Origin: Natronococcus sp. A-GB7
GTDB taxonomy: Archaea; Halobacteriota; Halobacteria; Halobacteriales; Natrialbaceae
Assembly: GCF_029688865.1 (NCBI RefSeq)
Contig: NZ_JARUKV010000015.1
Location: 47,324-111,323, forward strand
Reading direction: 5' to 3'
Length of the DNA stretch: 64,000 nucleotides
Below, one piece after another: positions 48,164-56,496 of this stretch; position 1 is the first letter of the stretch, and each line of letters starts with the position of its first letter. The position numbers were made by a program, and so were the translations under genes. The notes under the pieces are model-generated. The model ran no database searches, had not been told where the DNA came from, and saw nothing but the letters and a program-made list of their open reading frames with translations.

Positions 48164-49126
48164 ATGTCAGATCTTCGCGCGGCCGCAGAGACGGCCGTTC
48201 GGCAGTGTCTCGCCCTCGAGTCCTCGGAGAGCTGCGCCGTCGTCACCGACGACAAGCGCGAGCCGATCGGCGAGGCGATCTACGAGGTCGCGAGCGAGAT
48301 TTCCGACGACGCCGTGATCGTTCGGTATCCGCCGGGCGAGACCCACGGCGCCGAACCCCCGGAGCCGGTCGCGGCGGCGATGGCCGGCGCCGACGTCGTC
48401 CTCGCGCCGACGACCAAGAGTTTGAGTCACACCCGTGCGCGCGGGAACGCGAACGAGGCCGGCGCCCGGGTTGCGACGCTGCCCGGGATCACCGAGGAGG
48501 TGTTTACGACCGGACTGGACGCGGACTACGAGGCGATCGCCGCCCACTCCGCCGACGTCCTCGAGCAGGTCGAAGACGCCGAGGAGATCCGCGTCACCGC
48601 CCCCGCCGGAACCGACATCACGTTCGGGATCGGCGACCGGGAGTTCCTCTCCGATACCGGCATCGTCCACGAGTCCGGCGAGATGTCGAACCTTCCCGCG
48701 GGTGAGGTGTTCGTCAGCCCCGAGACCGCCGACGGGACGTTCGTCGTCGACGGCACGATGCGACCCCATGGGCTGCTCGAGGACGGCCAGGAACTTCGCT
48801 TCGAGGTCGAGGACGGCCTCGTCACCGAGATTTCCGACGACGAGATCCGCGAGACGGTCGAGAACGCCGCTGAAGAAGTTGGCGACGCGGCCTACAACCT
48901 CGCGGAGCTCGGCATCGGCACGAACGTCGCGGTCACCGATCTCGTCGGCTCCGTGTTGCTCGACGAGAAGGCGGGCGGAACGGTCCACATCGCGATCGGG
49001 GACAACGCGGGCATCGGCGGCGACGTCGACGCACCGATCCACCTCGACGGGATCGTCCGGGAGCCGACGGTGCGGGCGGACGGGGAGGTCGTAGACCTCC
49101 CGATGGCGAACGGCGACGAGCCGTGA
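48164..49126 (+). CDS. M29-like aminopeptidase, short paralogue
   Basis: The 320-residue product resembles the M29 C-terminal domain: NLPAGEVFVSPETADGTFVV, LAELGIGTNVAVTDL, LLDEKAGGTVHIAIGDN and PIHLDGIVREPTV carry the metal-binding Glu/His/Asp pattern. It is shorter than the copy at 5805 and may act on different peptides. It is annotated in relatives as leucyl aminopeptidase; the specificity is not proven. A 23-base hairpin-bearing segment at its 3' end is repeated downstream. Confidence 0.85.
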   Translation: MSDLRAAAETAVRQCLALESSESCAVVTDDKREPIGEAIYEVASEISDDAVIVRYPPGETHGAEPPEPVAAAMAGADVVLAPTTKSLSHTRARGNANEAGARVATLPGITEEVFTTGLDADYEAIAAHSADVLEQVEDAEEIRVTAPAGTDITFGIGDREFLSDTGIVHESGEMSNLPAGEVFVSPETADGTFVVDGTMRPHGLLEDGQELRFEVEDGLVTEISDDEIRETVENAAEEVGDAAYNLAELGIGTNVAVTDLVGSVLLDEKAGGTVHIAIGDNAGIGGDVDAPIHLDGIVREPTVRADGEVVDLPMANGDEP

Positions 49127-49204
49127 GCGGGCGTGGAAGTGGAACTTCCATGTAGTGAGTGAGCGGCGCCAGCCGCGAACGCGGGGAGGTCGTAAACCTC
49201 CCGA
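49081..49204 (+). repeat. Duplicated hairpin at the aminopeptidase 3' end
   Basis: 49081-49103 (inside the gene end) and 49182-49204 (after the stop) agree at 22 of 23 bases; each forms GGGAGGT-N5-ACCTCCC. Between them a third perfect hairpin, TGGAAGT-gga-ACTTCCA, spans 49134-49150. The interval 49127-49375 has no gene and appears to be duplicated gene-end sequence plus hairpins, possibly termination signals. Confidence 0.6.
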
Positions 49205-49375
49205 CGAGCGAGCGGTGAAACCGCGAGCAGGTATCGAGATCGAACTGGCGAGCGCCGGGTAGACTCGAGCCCTCGAGCGAGCGTTCGAGGCGACTCGAAC
49301 GACGACGGTGCGAGCCAGTGACGGGCTCGTGTGCGGTCCAATCGCCTTTTACGGTCGTGGCGTCTACGACGTGCT

Positions 49376-50029
49376 ATGAACGACGTTCCAGACCGGATCC
49401 CGACGCCCTGTCCGTCGTGCTCGCCGGACCTCGAGACGGTCCACGAGGTACTGACAGAGGGCGGTGGGGCGCTTACAGTTCGGTGCAGCGAGTGCAGTCA
49501 CGTCCACAAGGTACAGCCCGATCCCGAACGCGAAGTCACACTCGACGTCGTCGTCTCCCAGGAGGGTGAGTCGTTCACCGCGAACGTCACCGCGCCCGAG
49601 GACGAGACCGTCGAGGTCGGCGACGAGTTCATCCTCGAGACCGACGAGGTGCTCTCGACGGTTCGCGTGACCAGTGTCGAACTCGACGGTCACCGCCGCG
49701 TCGAGGAGGCCGACGCCGACGACATCGAGACCGTCTGGTCCCGCGAGGTCGACAACGTCGCGGTCAACGTCACCGTGCATCCCCAGGACGGCTCCCGGGA
49801 CGACAGCCGGAGCATCACCGTCTACGTCCCCGGCGACTACGAGTTCGAGGTCGGCTCGATCGAGGAGTTCGGCGACGACGAGTTCGAGATCGACGCCTTC
49901 GTCGTTCGGAAGGACGCCTCGGAGTACGACCGCGATCGCTACGATATGGAGGGTGATACGGGCGTCGCGAAGGACCTCAAGCGGGTCTACGCCTACGACG
50001 AACAGACCAGCGCCTGGTCTGCCTGGTAG
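49376..50029 (+). CDS. HVO_0476-family zinc-finger protein
   Basis: The 217-residue product has an N-terminal zinc ribbon (CPSC at about 12-15, CSEC at about 37-40), then two beta-rich acidic domains (EVTLDVVVSQEGESFTANVT; SITVYVPGDYEFEVGSIEEF). It matches the archaeal HVO_0476 family, whose members lie near GAPDH and isoaspartyl methyltransferase genes in other haloarchaea. The function is unknown; RNA binding is often guessed. A TATA-like box (gccttttacgg) lies about 28 bases before ATG 49376. Confidence 0.85.
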   Translation: MNDVPDRIPTPCPSCSPDLETVHEVLTEGGGALTVRCSECSHVHKVQPDPEREVTLDVVVSQEGESFTANVTAPEDETVEVGDEFILETDEVLSTVRVTSVELDGHRRVEEADADDIETVWSREVDNVAVNVTVHPQDGSRDDSRSITVYVPGDYEFEVGSIEEFGDDEFEIDAFVVRKDASEYDRDRYDMEGDTGVAKDLKRVYAYDEQTSAWSAW

Positions 50030-50144
50030 TCGACTCGACGATTCTCTTCCGAGACGCGGCCGACGTCCGGAGGTGCTCCGGACGAACGGACCGGCACGCA
50101 GCTGGGTCCCACAGGCTATTGCTCGCGAGCCCGTAGGCTCCGTC

Positions 50145-50813
50145 ATGTTCGATCGGTTCAGCTCCGACGACGGAGGCGGCCGGACGGACGACTACGAACG
50201 CGCCCGCGAGCGGATGGTCCGAACGGTCGCCGACCGCGTCGACGACGACCGCGTCCTCGAGGCCCTCGAGACCGTCCCGCGCCACGAGTTCGTCCCGCCG
50301 GATCGTCGCGGCGACGCCTACCAGGATCGACCGCTCCCGATCGGCGACGGGCAGACGATCAGCGCGCCGCACATGGTCGCGATCATGGCCGATCGACTCG
50401 AGCTCGAGCCCGGCGCGGACGTCCTCGAGATCGGCACCGGCTGTGGCTACCACGCCGCCGTCACGGCGGAACTCGTCGGTGCCGAGGGCGTCTACAGCGT
50501 CGAGTACGGCGCGGAGCTCGCCGAACAGGCCAGGGAGCGGCTCGCCGAGACGGGGTACGGCGACGTCTCGATTCGCGTCGGCGACGGCCGCGAGGGGTGG
50601 GCCGAGCACGCACCGTACGACGCGGCGTACTTCACCTGCGCGACGCCAGAGCTGCCCGACCCCGTCGTCGAACAGGTCCGGACCGGTGGTCGGCTACTCG
50701 CCCCGATCGGAACCGGGTTCCAGACGCTCGTCATGGCCGAAAAACGCGAGGACGGGAGCCTCGAGCGAAGCGAACACGGTGGCGTTCGATTCGTTCGAAT
50801 GCGGGGAGAGTAG
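50145..50813 (+). CDS. pcm: Protein-L-isoaspartate O-methyltransferase
   Basis: The 222-residue product has the PIMT-specific GQTISAPHMVAIM motif and the SAM-binding VLEIGTGCGYHAAVTAE. It methylates isoaspartyl residues in damaged proteins to allow repair. Length agrees with the family. A paralogue that lacks the substrate motif follows 57 bases later on the same strand. Confidence 0.94.
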   Translation: MFDRFSSDDGGGRTDDYERARERMVRTVADRVDDDRVLEALETVPRHEFVPPDRRGDAYQDRPLPIGDGQTISAPHMVAIMADRLELEPGADVLEIGTGCGYHAAVTAELVGAEGVYSVEYGAELAEQARERLAETGYGDVSIRVGDGREGWAEHAPYDAAYFTCATPELPDPVVEQVRTGGRLLAPIGTGFQTLVMAEKREDGSLERSEHGGVRFVRMRGE

Positions 50814-50870
50814 TCTCGTGGTTGTGCGGGCGGGCGCGTAGTTGATAACGCTTCGTCCGCTACCCCGGGT

Positions 50871-51614
50871 ATGGACCCTGCGGTACTCCGAGAGGACCTG
50901 GTCGACGGCCTCGAATCCCCCTCGAAGGGGGTTCTCACGGACGAGGCCGTCGCCATCGCCATGCGGGACGTGCCCCGCCACGAGTTCCTCGAGGACGACC
51001 ACTCAGCCTACGCCGACCGCGAGCACGAGGTCCTCGAGACCCGCGTCCTCGCGCCGAGTACGGTCGGCCGGCTGTTCGAGGCGCTCGCCCTCGAGGAGGG
51101 CGACGACGTGTTGATCGTCGGCGCCGGCGTCGGCTACACGGCGGCCGTCGCGGCCGAAATCGTCGGCGAACAGCGCGTCCACGCCGTCGACATCTCGCGT
51201 CCACTGGTCGCCGAAGCGCGAACCAACCTCGAGCGGGCGGGATACGAGGGCGTCCTCGTCGACCGCCGCGACGGCGCTGACGGCCTCCCCGAGTACGCTC
51301 CCTTCGATCGGATCCTGCTCGAGGCGGCCGCAGTCGACCCGCCGCGACCGCTCATGGACCAGCTCGCCGATGACGGCCGGCTCGTCCTTCCCCGAGGAAC
51401 TCAGCCCCAGCGGATCGCGGCCGTCGACGCCGACGGCTCGAGCGAGGTGTTCGAGGCGGTCTCGTTCGATCCGCTCCTGCTCGAGGGCGAGCAGTCCGGC
51501 GCCGTCGAACGGAACCGGACGAACCGCGAGGACCTCGAGTACGCTCGCCAACGGGCGGAGTCGCGGACGGGTTGGGAGCAGGAGTGGATCGAGTGGGACG
51601 ACCGACTACGCTGA
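50871..51614 (+). CDS. Divergent PIMT-like methyltransferase (altered substrate motif)
   Basis: The 247-residue product is similar to PIMT throughout (MRDVPRHEFLEDDHSAYADR; SAM motif VLIVGAGVGYTAAVAAE), but the SAPHM substrate motif reads LAPSTVGRL. The catalytic Ser/Thr region and His are thus changed, so it may have lost repair activity and act on another substrate or as a partner of the upstream PIMT. It has a C-terminal extension (ERNRTNREDLEYARQRAESR) absent from the first copy. Confidence 0.85.
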   Translation: MDPAVLREDLVDGLESPSKGVLTDEAVAIAMRDVPRHEFLEDDHSAYADREHEVLETRVLAPSTVGRLFEALALEEGDDVLIVGAGVGYTAAVAAEIVGEQRVHAVDISRPLVAEARTNLERAGYEGVLVDRRDGADGLPEYAPFDRILLEAAAVDPPRPLMDQLADDGRLVLPRGTQPQRIAAVDADGSSEVFEAVSFDPLLLEGEQSGAVERNRTNREDLEYARQRAESRTGWEQEWIEWDDRLR

Positions 51615-51745
51615 TGGGGCTTTCGTCGCGTCGAGTCTCAGCGCTGGGCGCCGACGTCCTCGAGCGGAGCTTCGGAGAACGGATCGAAGCTAACGTTAGA
51701 GACGCCGGGACCGAGTACAACTTGAACTGGCTTGGGGAGGAGTGA
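51614..51745 (+). CDS. Possible 43-residue protein coupled to the PIMT-like gene
   Basis: The start shares one base with the preceding stop (TGATG). The frame encodes MGLSSRRVSALGADVLERSF and a second half that is acidic and ends NLNWLGEE. It may be a small real protein or the remnant of a longer gene disrupted when the adjacent AT-rich insert arrived. No family recognised. Confidence 0.3.
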   Translation: MGLSSRRVSALGADVLERSFGERIEANVRDAGTEYNLNWLGEE

Positions 51746-51785
51746 ATCAAGTTGAACAACGTGATAGAAACAGCCAACAGTACGA

Positions 51786-52199
51786 TCAGGGACAGTTCTC
51801 GCTGAACTCGTAGTCGATCGCCCAGTTAATCGATGGGTGGTCGATAGCAGCGTCGAACCGTAGCTCCATTTTTTGCGTCGTTGCCTCATCAACCGGTATC
51901 CAGTAGAGCTGATCCGTTTTCGGATACCGAACACAGAACGCATCGATTGCCTCCTGATAGGTCTGTTCGTGATAGTCTCCGTCTTTAGTCGTCTGTGAAT
52001 GCGTGTTAAATCGAATCGTCTGTGACTTGTTCTGCCATGCGGTTTTGCACTGAACTCGATACAACGTCGTACCATCATCGACTACGAGATCGTACTTGTC
52101 GTTGTCACCGAACGGAATTGAAACGCTGTATCCGGTTTCTATGAGCCGTGAGGCGACCTTTATCTCCGTTTTGTCTCCTCTCTCTTTCGAGTTCCGCAT
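51786..52199 (-). CDS. PD-(D/E)XK nuclease-like protein
   Basis: The 137-residue product matches the PD-(D/E)XK nuclease fold: a helix with Glu12 (ERGDKTEIKVASRLIE), then Asp37 (KYDLVVDDG) and the strand Q50-Cys-Lys52 (YRVQCKTAW), giving E...D...QxK. It is close to the small archaeal and group I intron-associated endonuclease families. It is a lone gene in AT-richer DNA beside two tRNA-Asp genes, which suggests acquisition. The target and biological role are unknown. Confidence 0.75.
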   Translation of the reverse strand: MRNSKERGDKTEIKVASRLIETGYSVSIPFGDNDKYDLVVDDGTTLYRVQCKTAWQNKSQTIRFNTHSQTTKDGDYHEQTYQEAIDAFCVRYPKTDQLYWIPVDEATTQKMELRFDAAIDHPSINWAIDYEFSENCP

Positions 52200-52382
52200 C
52201 GTATCCGTAAGTAATAGGTGATACTACTAATGGTATCCGGGAATGCTACGACTGCCGATACGGTAGAGTAGCGTGCGCTTGCGGACAGAAGGGAACGCTC
52301 CCTCCACTCCTCGGTTCTGGACTGCTTCTTTCAGGATCTTTGCTCGTGTAGGAGAAACGGACCACTCGCGATATTGAGAAAG

Positions 52383-52455
52383 CGCCCGGAGCGGGATTTG
52401 AACCCGCGTCACAACCGTGACAGGGTTGTATGATGGGCCACTACACCATCCGGGC
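52383..52455 (-). tRNA. tRNA-Asp (anticodon GTC), copy 1
   Basis: On the minus strand the acceptor stem pairs GCCCGGA with TCCGGGC with discriminator G. The anticodon arm CAACC-ctgtcac-GGTTG carries GTC and the T loop is TTCAAAT. It is identical over its whole length to the next copy, 18 bases upstream. Confidence 0.95.
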
Positions 52456-52473
52456 AGACAAGTCGCAAGGAAG

Positions 52474-52546
52474 CGCCCGGAGCGGGATTTGAACCCGCGT
52501 CACAACCGTGACAGGGTTGTATGATGGGCCACTACACCATCCGGGC
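52474..52546 (-). tRNA. tRNA-Asp (anticodon GTC), copy 2
   Basis: Identical to copy 1. The two genes form a tandem array separated by 18 bases. A TATA-like box (read CTTAATAC near 52591-52598) is upstream, so both are probably made from one precursor. The remaining part of 52547-52851 is promoter sequence for rpoH and tRNA-Asp and carries no gene. Confidence 0.95.
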
Positions 52547-52851
52547 TTGCTTGCGGCGTCTTACGACGCATTTCTCAGTTTCCCGGTGAGAGTATTAAGG
52601 CTTTCCAATCGTGGAACGTGTGGTAGGACGAACCGGGACACGTCCGCTCCAGCGGCCTCCACTTCTACTCCCCACAAGGAATATAACCGAGAACGGGCTA
52701 CGTACGAACGTGACAGACAGTTCCGGTCAAGTTCGCCAGGCCGGATAGCCGCGCCTTTGAGTCGAGTTAGTAACCGTTAAATGCGTCCCGCCGCTACGTG
52801 CCTGTAGTATCTCGTGACAGCCGCTTCTCTCCCGATAGCCCGCACCAACAC

Positions 52852-53079
52852 ATGGTAGACGTAAGCCAACACGAACTCGTTCCGGAGCACACCGTTCTCG
52901 AGGAGGACGTCCTCGAGGAGGTCCTCACGGAGTACGACATCGACCGTACAGACCTGCCGAAAATCAAGCGCAACGACTCCGCTCTCCCGGACGAGGCGGA
53001 AGTCGGCGACGTCATCAAGATCGTTCGGAACTCACGCACAACCGACCAGGCAGTCGTATACCGACTTGTGGTAGAATAA
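52852..53079 (+). CDS. rpoH: RNA polymerase subunit H
   Basis: The 75-residue product begins [20 protein letters not shown] and ends VYRLVVE, a complete archaeal RpoH (Rpb5 C-terminal homologue). ATG 52852 is the family start; the frame is open upstream. It begins the RNA polymerase operon; the next gene starts immediately after its stop. Confidence 0.96.
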   Translation: MVDVSQHELVPEHTVLEEDVLEEVLTEYDIDRTDLPKIKRNDSALPDEAEVGDVIKIVRNSRTTDQAVVYRLVVE

Positions 53080-54654
53080 ATGTCAACAGAACTTAATCGC
53101 TCGAAACGACGGGACATCTCGCGCGAATACTTCTCGAAGGAACGGCTCGCCGAACACCACTACCGATCGTTCAACGCCTTCCTCAACCGGGGGATGCAGG
53201 AGGTCGTCGACGAGAAGGAGACGATCGATACGGATATCGGCGACAAGGAGGGCGAGGAACCGGTTCACGTCGAACTGGGCGACGTCCGTGTCGTCACGCC
53301 CCGCGTTCGGGAGGCCGACGGCTCCGAGGAGCTGCTGTACCCCCAGGAGGCCCGACTCCGGAACATCACCTACTCCGCGCCCGTTTTCATGGAGATGTCG
53401 ATCGTCAAGGGCGAGGAGGGCGACGAGCGGGTCGTCGACTCCACTGAGACGAAGATCGGCCGGATGCCGATCATGGTCGGCTCCGACAAGTGTAACATCG
53501 CCGGCTTCAGCGACGAGGAGCTGATCGAGATCGGCGAGGACCCCGCCGACCCCGGCGGCTACTTCATCGTCAACGGCTCCGAGCGCGTGCTGATGACCAG
53601 CGAGGACCTCGCGCCGAACAAGATCCTCGCGGAGTACGACACCAAGTACGGCGACGAGATCCAGGTCGCCAAGACGTTCTCGCAGCGCCGTGGCTACCGC
53701 GCGCTCGTGCTGTGTGAGCGAACCCGAAACGGGTTGCTCGAGGTCTCGTTCCCCTCCGTGTCGGGATCGATCAACTTCGTCACGCTCGTTCGGGCGCTGG
53801 GCCTCGAGAGCGACGAGGAGATCGTCCACAAGGTCTCGAACGACCCCGAGGTCGTCAAGTACATGCTCGAGAACCTGGAGGAAGCGGAGGTCCAGACCGA
53901 GGAGGAAGCGATCGAGGAACTCGGAAAGCGCGTCGCTTCCGGCCAGGGGAAGAACTACCAGCTCAAGCGGGCCAACTACGTCATCGACCGCTACCTCCTG
54001 CCACACCTCCACGAGGAGGGTGTCGACGAGGAGGACGTCCGGATCAACAAGGCCCACTACCTCTGTCGGATGGCCGAGGCCTGCTTCGAGCTCGCACTCG
54101 GCCGCCGCGAGGCCGACGACAAGGACCACTACGCGAACAAGCGACTGAAGGTCAGCGGCGACCTGATGCGGGACCTGTTCCGGACCGCGCTGAACAAGCT
54201 GGCCCGGGACGTGAAGTACCAGCTCGAGCGCGCCAACATGCGGAACCGAAACCTCTCGGTGAACACCGTCGTTCGATCCGACGTGCTGACCGAACGCCTC
54301 GAGCACCCGATCGCGACGGGTAACTGGGTCGGCGGCCGTTCGGGCGTGAGCCAGCTGGTCGACCGCACCGACTTCATGGGCGTCCTCAGTCACCTGCGCA
54401 GGCTGCGCAGCCCGCTGAGCCGCTCGCAGCCCCACTTCGAGGCGCGGGACCTGCACGCGACCCAGTGGGGTCGCATCTGTCCCTCCGAGACGCCGGAGGG
54501 TCCGAACTGTGGACTGGTGAAGAACTTCGCCCAGGCGATGGAGCTCTCCCAGAATATCGAGGACGAACAGGAACTCAAACGCGAACTCGCCTCGATGGGC
54601 GTCGAGGGGATCCCCGGTCTCGAGGGTATCGAGCGATCGACCGCAGACGACTGA
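53080..54654 (+). CDS. rpoB2: RNA polymerase subunit B'' (N-terminal half of B)
   Basis: The 524-residue product is the N-terminal part of the beta-like subunit: FNAFLNRGMQEVVDEKETID, protrusion/lobe segments and CPSETPEGPNCGLVKNFA near residue 470. The subunit is split into B'' and B' in haloarchaea. It directly follows rpoH; B' starts 6 bases after its stop. Confidence 0.97.
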   Translation: MSTELNRSKRRDISREYFSKERLAEHHYRSFNAFLNRGMQEVVDEKETIDTDIGDKEGEEPVHVELGDVRVVTPRVREADGSEELLYPQEARLRNITYSAPVFMEMSIVKGEEGDERVVDSTETKIGRMPIMVGSDKCNIAGFSDEELIEIGEDPADPGGYFIVNGSERVLMTSEDLAPNKILAEYDTKYGDEIQVAKTFSQRRGYRALVLCERTRNGLLEVSFPSVSGSINFVTLVRALGLESDEEIVHKVSNDPEVVKYMLENLEEAEVQTEEEAIEELGKRVASGQGKNYQLKRANYVIDRYLLPHLHEEGVDEEDVRINKAHYLCRMAEACFELALGRREADDKDHYANKRLKVSGDLMRDLFRTALNKLARDVKYQLERANMRNRNLSVNTVVRSDVLTERLEHPIATGNWVGGRSGVSQLVDRTDFMGVLSHLRRLRSPLSRSQPHFEARDLHATQWGRICPSETPEGPNCGLVKNFAQAMELSQNIEDEQELKRELASMGVEGIPGLEGIERSTADD

Positions 54655-54660
54655 TCAACA

Positions 54661-56490
54661 ATGAGCAGCCAACAACGAGAAGCGAAAGTCTACGTGAACG
54701 GGTCGCTGGTGGGGACCCATCCCGATCCGCACGAACTGGCCGAACAGATCCGCGAAGCGCGACGCATCGGCGACGTCAGCGAGATGGTCAACGTCTCCGT
54801 CAAGGACCGCACCCGCGAAGTGATCGTCAACGCCGACGCGGGTCGCGCGCGCCGACCGCTGCTGGTCGTCGAGGACGGCGAGCCCCGCATCTCCGAGCAG
54901 GAACTCGAGGCGCTCCAGGACGGTGACCTCGAGTTCGAGGATCTGGTCGAGCACGGCTACATCGAGTTCATCGACGCCGAGGAGGAAGAGGACATCTACG
55001 TCGCCGTCGACGAGGACGACCTGAACGCGGACCACACCCACCTCGAGATCGACCCGCAGCTGATCTTCGGGATCGGTGCAGGGATGATCCCCTACCCCGA
55101 GCATAACGCGTCGCCCCGAATTACGATGGGCGCGGGGATGATCAAGCAGTCGCTCGGACTCCCGAGCGCGAACTACCGGATCCGTCCCGACACGCGCCAG
55201 CACCTGCTGCACTACCCGCAGCTCTCGATGGTCAAGACCCAGACCACCGAGCAGATCGGCTTCGACGAGCGACCCGCCGCCCAGAACTTCGTCGTCGCCG
55301 TCATGAGCTACGAGGGGTTCAACATCGAGGACGCGCTGGTCATGAACAAGGCCAGCGTCGAGCGCGCACTCGCCCGTTCACACTTCTTCAGAACGTACGA
55401 GGGCGAGGAACGTCGCTACCCCGGCGGTCAGGAGGACCGCTTCGAGATCCCGAGCCAGGACGTTCGTGGTGCCCGCGGCGAGGAGGCCTACACGCATCTC
55501 GACGAGGACGGACTGGTCAACCCCGAGACGAAGGTCGACGAGAACTCCGTCCTGCTGGGGAAGACGAGCCCACCGCGGTTCCTCGAGGAGCCCGACGACA
55601 TGGGGGGTCTCTCGCCCCAGAAGCGCCGCGAAACGTCGGTGACGATGCGCTCCGGAGAGAGCGGCGTCGTCGACACCGTCACCCTGATGGAGGGCGAGGA
55701 CGGTTCGAAGCTCTCGAAGGTCTCCGTACGCGACGAACGAATCCCCGAACTCGGGGACAAGTTCGCGAGCCGCCACGGCCAGAAGGGGGTCGTCGGCCAC
55801 CTCGCACCCCAGGAGGACATGCCGTTTACCGAGGAGGGCGTCGTCCCCGACCTCGTCCTGAACCCCCATGCCCTGCCGTCGCGGATGACCGTCGGTCACA
55901 TCCTCGAGATGATCGGCGGCAAACTCGGCGCCATGGAAGGGCGTCGCGTCGACGGCACCCCCTTCCTCGGTGAGGACGAGGACGAACTCCGCGAGGGGCT
56001 CGAGCAGAACGGATTCAATTCCGCCGGGAAGGAGACGATGTACTCCGGGATCTCCGGCGAGAAGATCGAGGCCGAGATCTTCGTCGGGATCATCTTCTAC
56101 CAGAAGCTCTACCACATGGTCTCGAACAAGCTCCACGCCCGCTCGCGCGGTCCCGTGCAGGTGCTGACCCGCCAGCCGACCGAGGGTCGCGCCCGCGAGG
56201 GCGGACTCCGTATCGGGGAGATGGAGCGCGACGTCTTCATCGGCCACGGCGCTGCGATGACGCTGAAGGAGCGACTGCTCGACGAGTCCGACCGCGAGTT
56301 CATCCACATCTGCGGACAGTGCGGAATGAGTGCGGTCGAGAACGTCGAACAGCGCCGCGTGTACTGTCCGAACTGCGACGAGGAGACGGACATCCACGAG
56401 ATCGAGATGAGCTACGCCTTCAAACTCCTCTTGGACGAGATGAAGGCTCTGGGTATCGCGCCGCGACTGGAACTGGAGGACGCCGTCTAA
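54661..56490 (+). CDS. rpoB1: RNA polymerase subunit B' (C-terminal half of B)
   Basis: The 609-residue product contains [58 protein letters not shown] and the zinc site [20 protein letters not shown] (CxxC...CxxC). It forms the active-site half of the second-largest subunit. It is 6 bases after rpoB2 and 6 bases before rpoA1. Confidence 0.97.
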   Translation: MSSQQREAKVYVNGSLVGTHPDPHELAEQIREARRIGDVSEMVNVSVKDRTREVIVNADAGRARRPLLVVEDGEPRISEQELEALQDGDLEFEDLVEHGYIEFIDAEEEEDIYVAVDEDDLNADHTHLEIDPQLIFGIGAGMIPYPEHNASPRITMGAGMIKQSLGLPSANYRIRPDTRQHLLHYPQLSMVKTQTTEQIGFDERPAAQNFVVAVMSYEGFNIEDALVMNKASVERALARSHFFRTYEGEERRYPGGQEDRFEIPSQDVRGARGEEAYTHLDEDGLVNPETKVDENSVLLGKTSPPRFLEEPDDMGGLSPQKRRETSVTMRSGESGVVDTVTLMEGEDGSKLSKVSVRDERIPELGDKFASRHGQKGVVGHLAPQEDMPFTEEGVVPDLVLNPHALPSRMTVGHILEMIGGKLGAMEGRRVDGTPFLGEDEDELREGLEQNGFNSAGKETMYSGISGEKIEAEIFVGIIFYQKLYHMVSNKLHARSRGPVQVLTRQPTEGRAREGGLRIGEMERDVFIGHGAAMTLKERLLDESDREFIHICGQCGMSAVENVEQRRVYCPNCDEETDIHEIEMSYAFKLLLDEMKALGIAPRLELEDAV

Positions 56491-56496
56491 CCCACC

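Noticed and set aside
52227..52412. 61-codon minus-strand frame running out of tRNA-Asp
   Set aside because: It begins inside the tRNA gene, so its start is not independent; no domain is visible.
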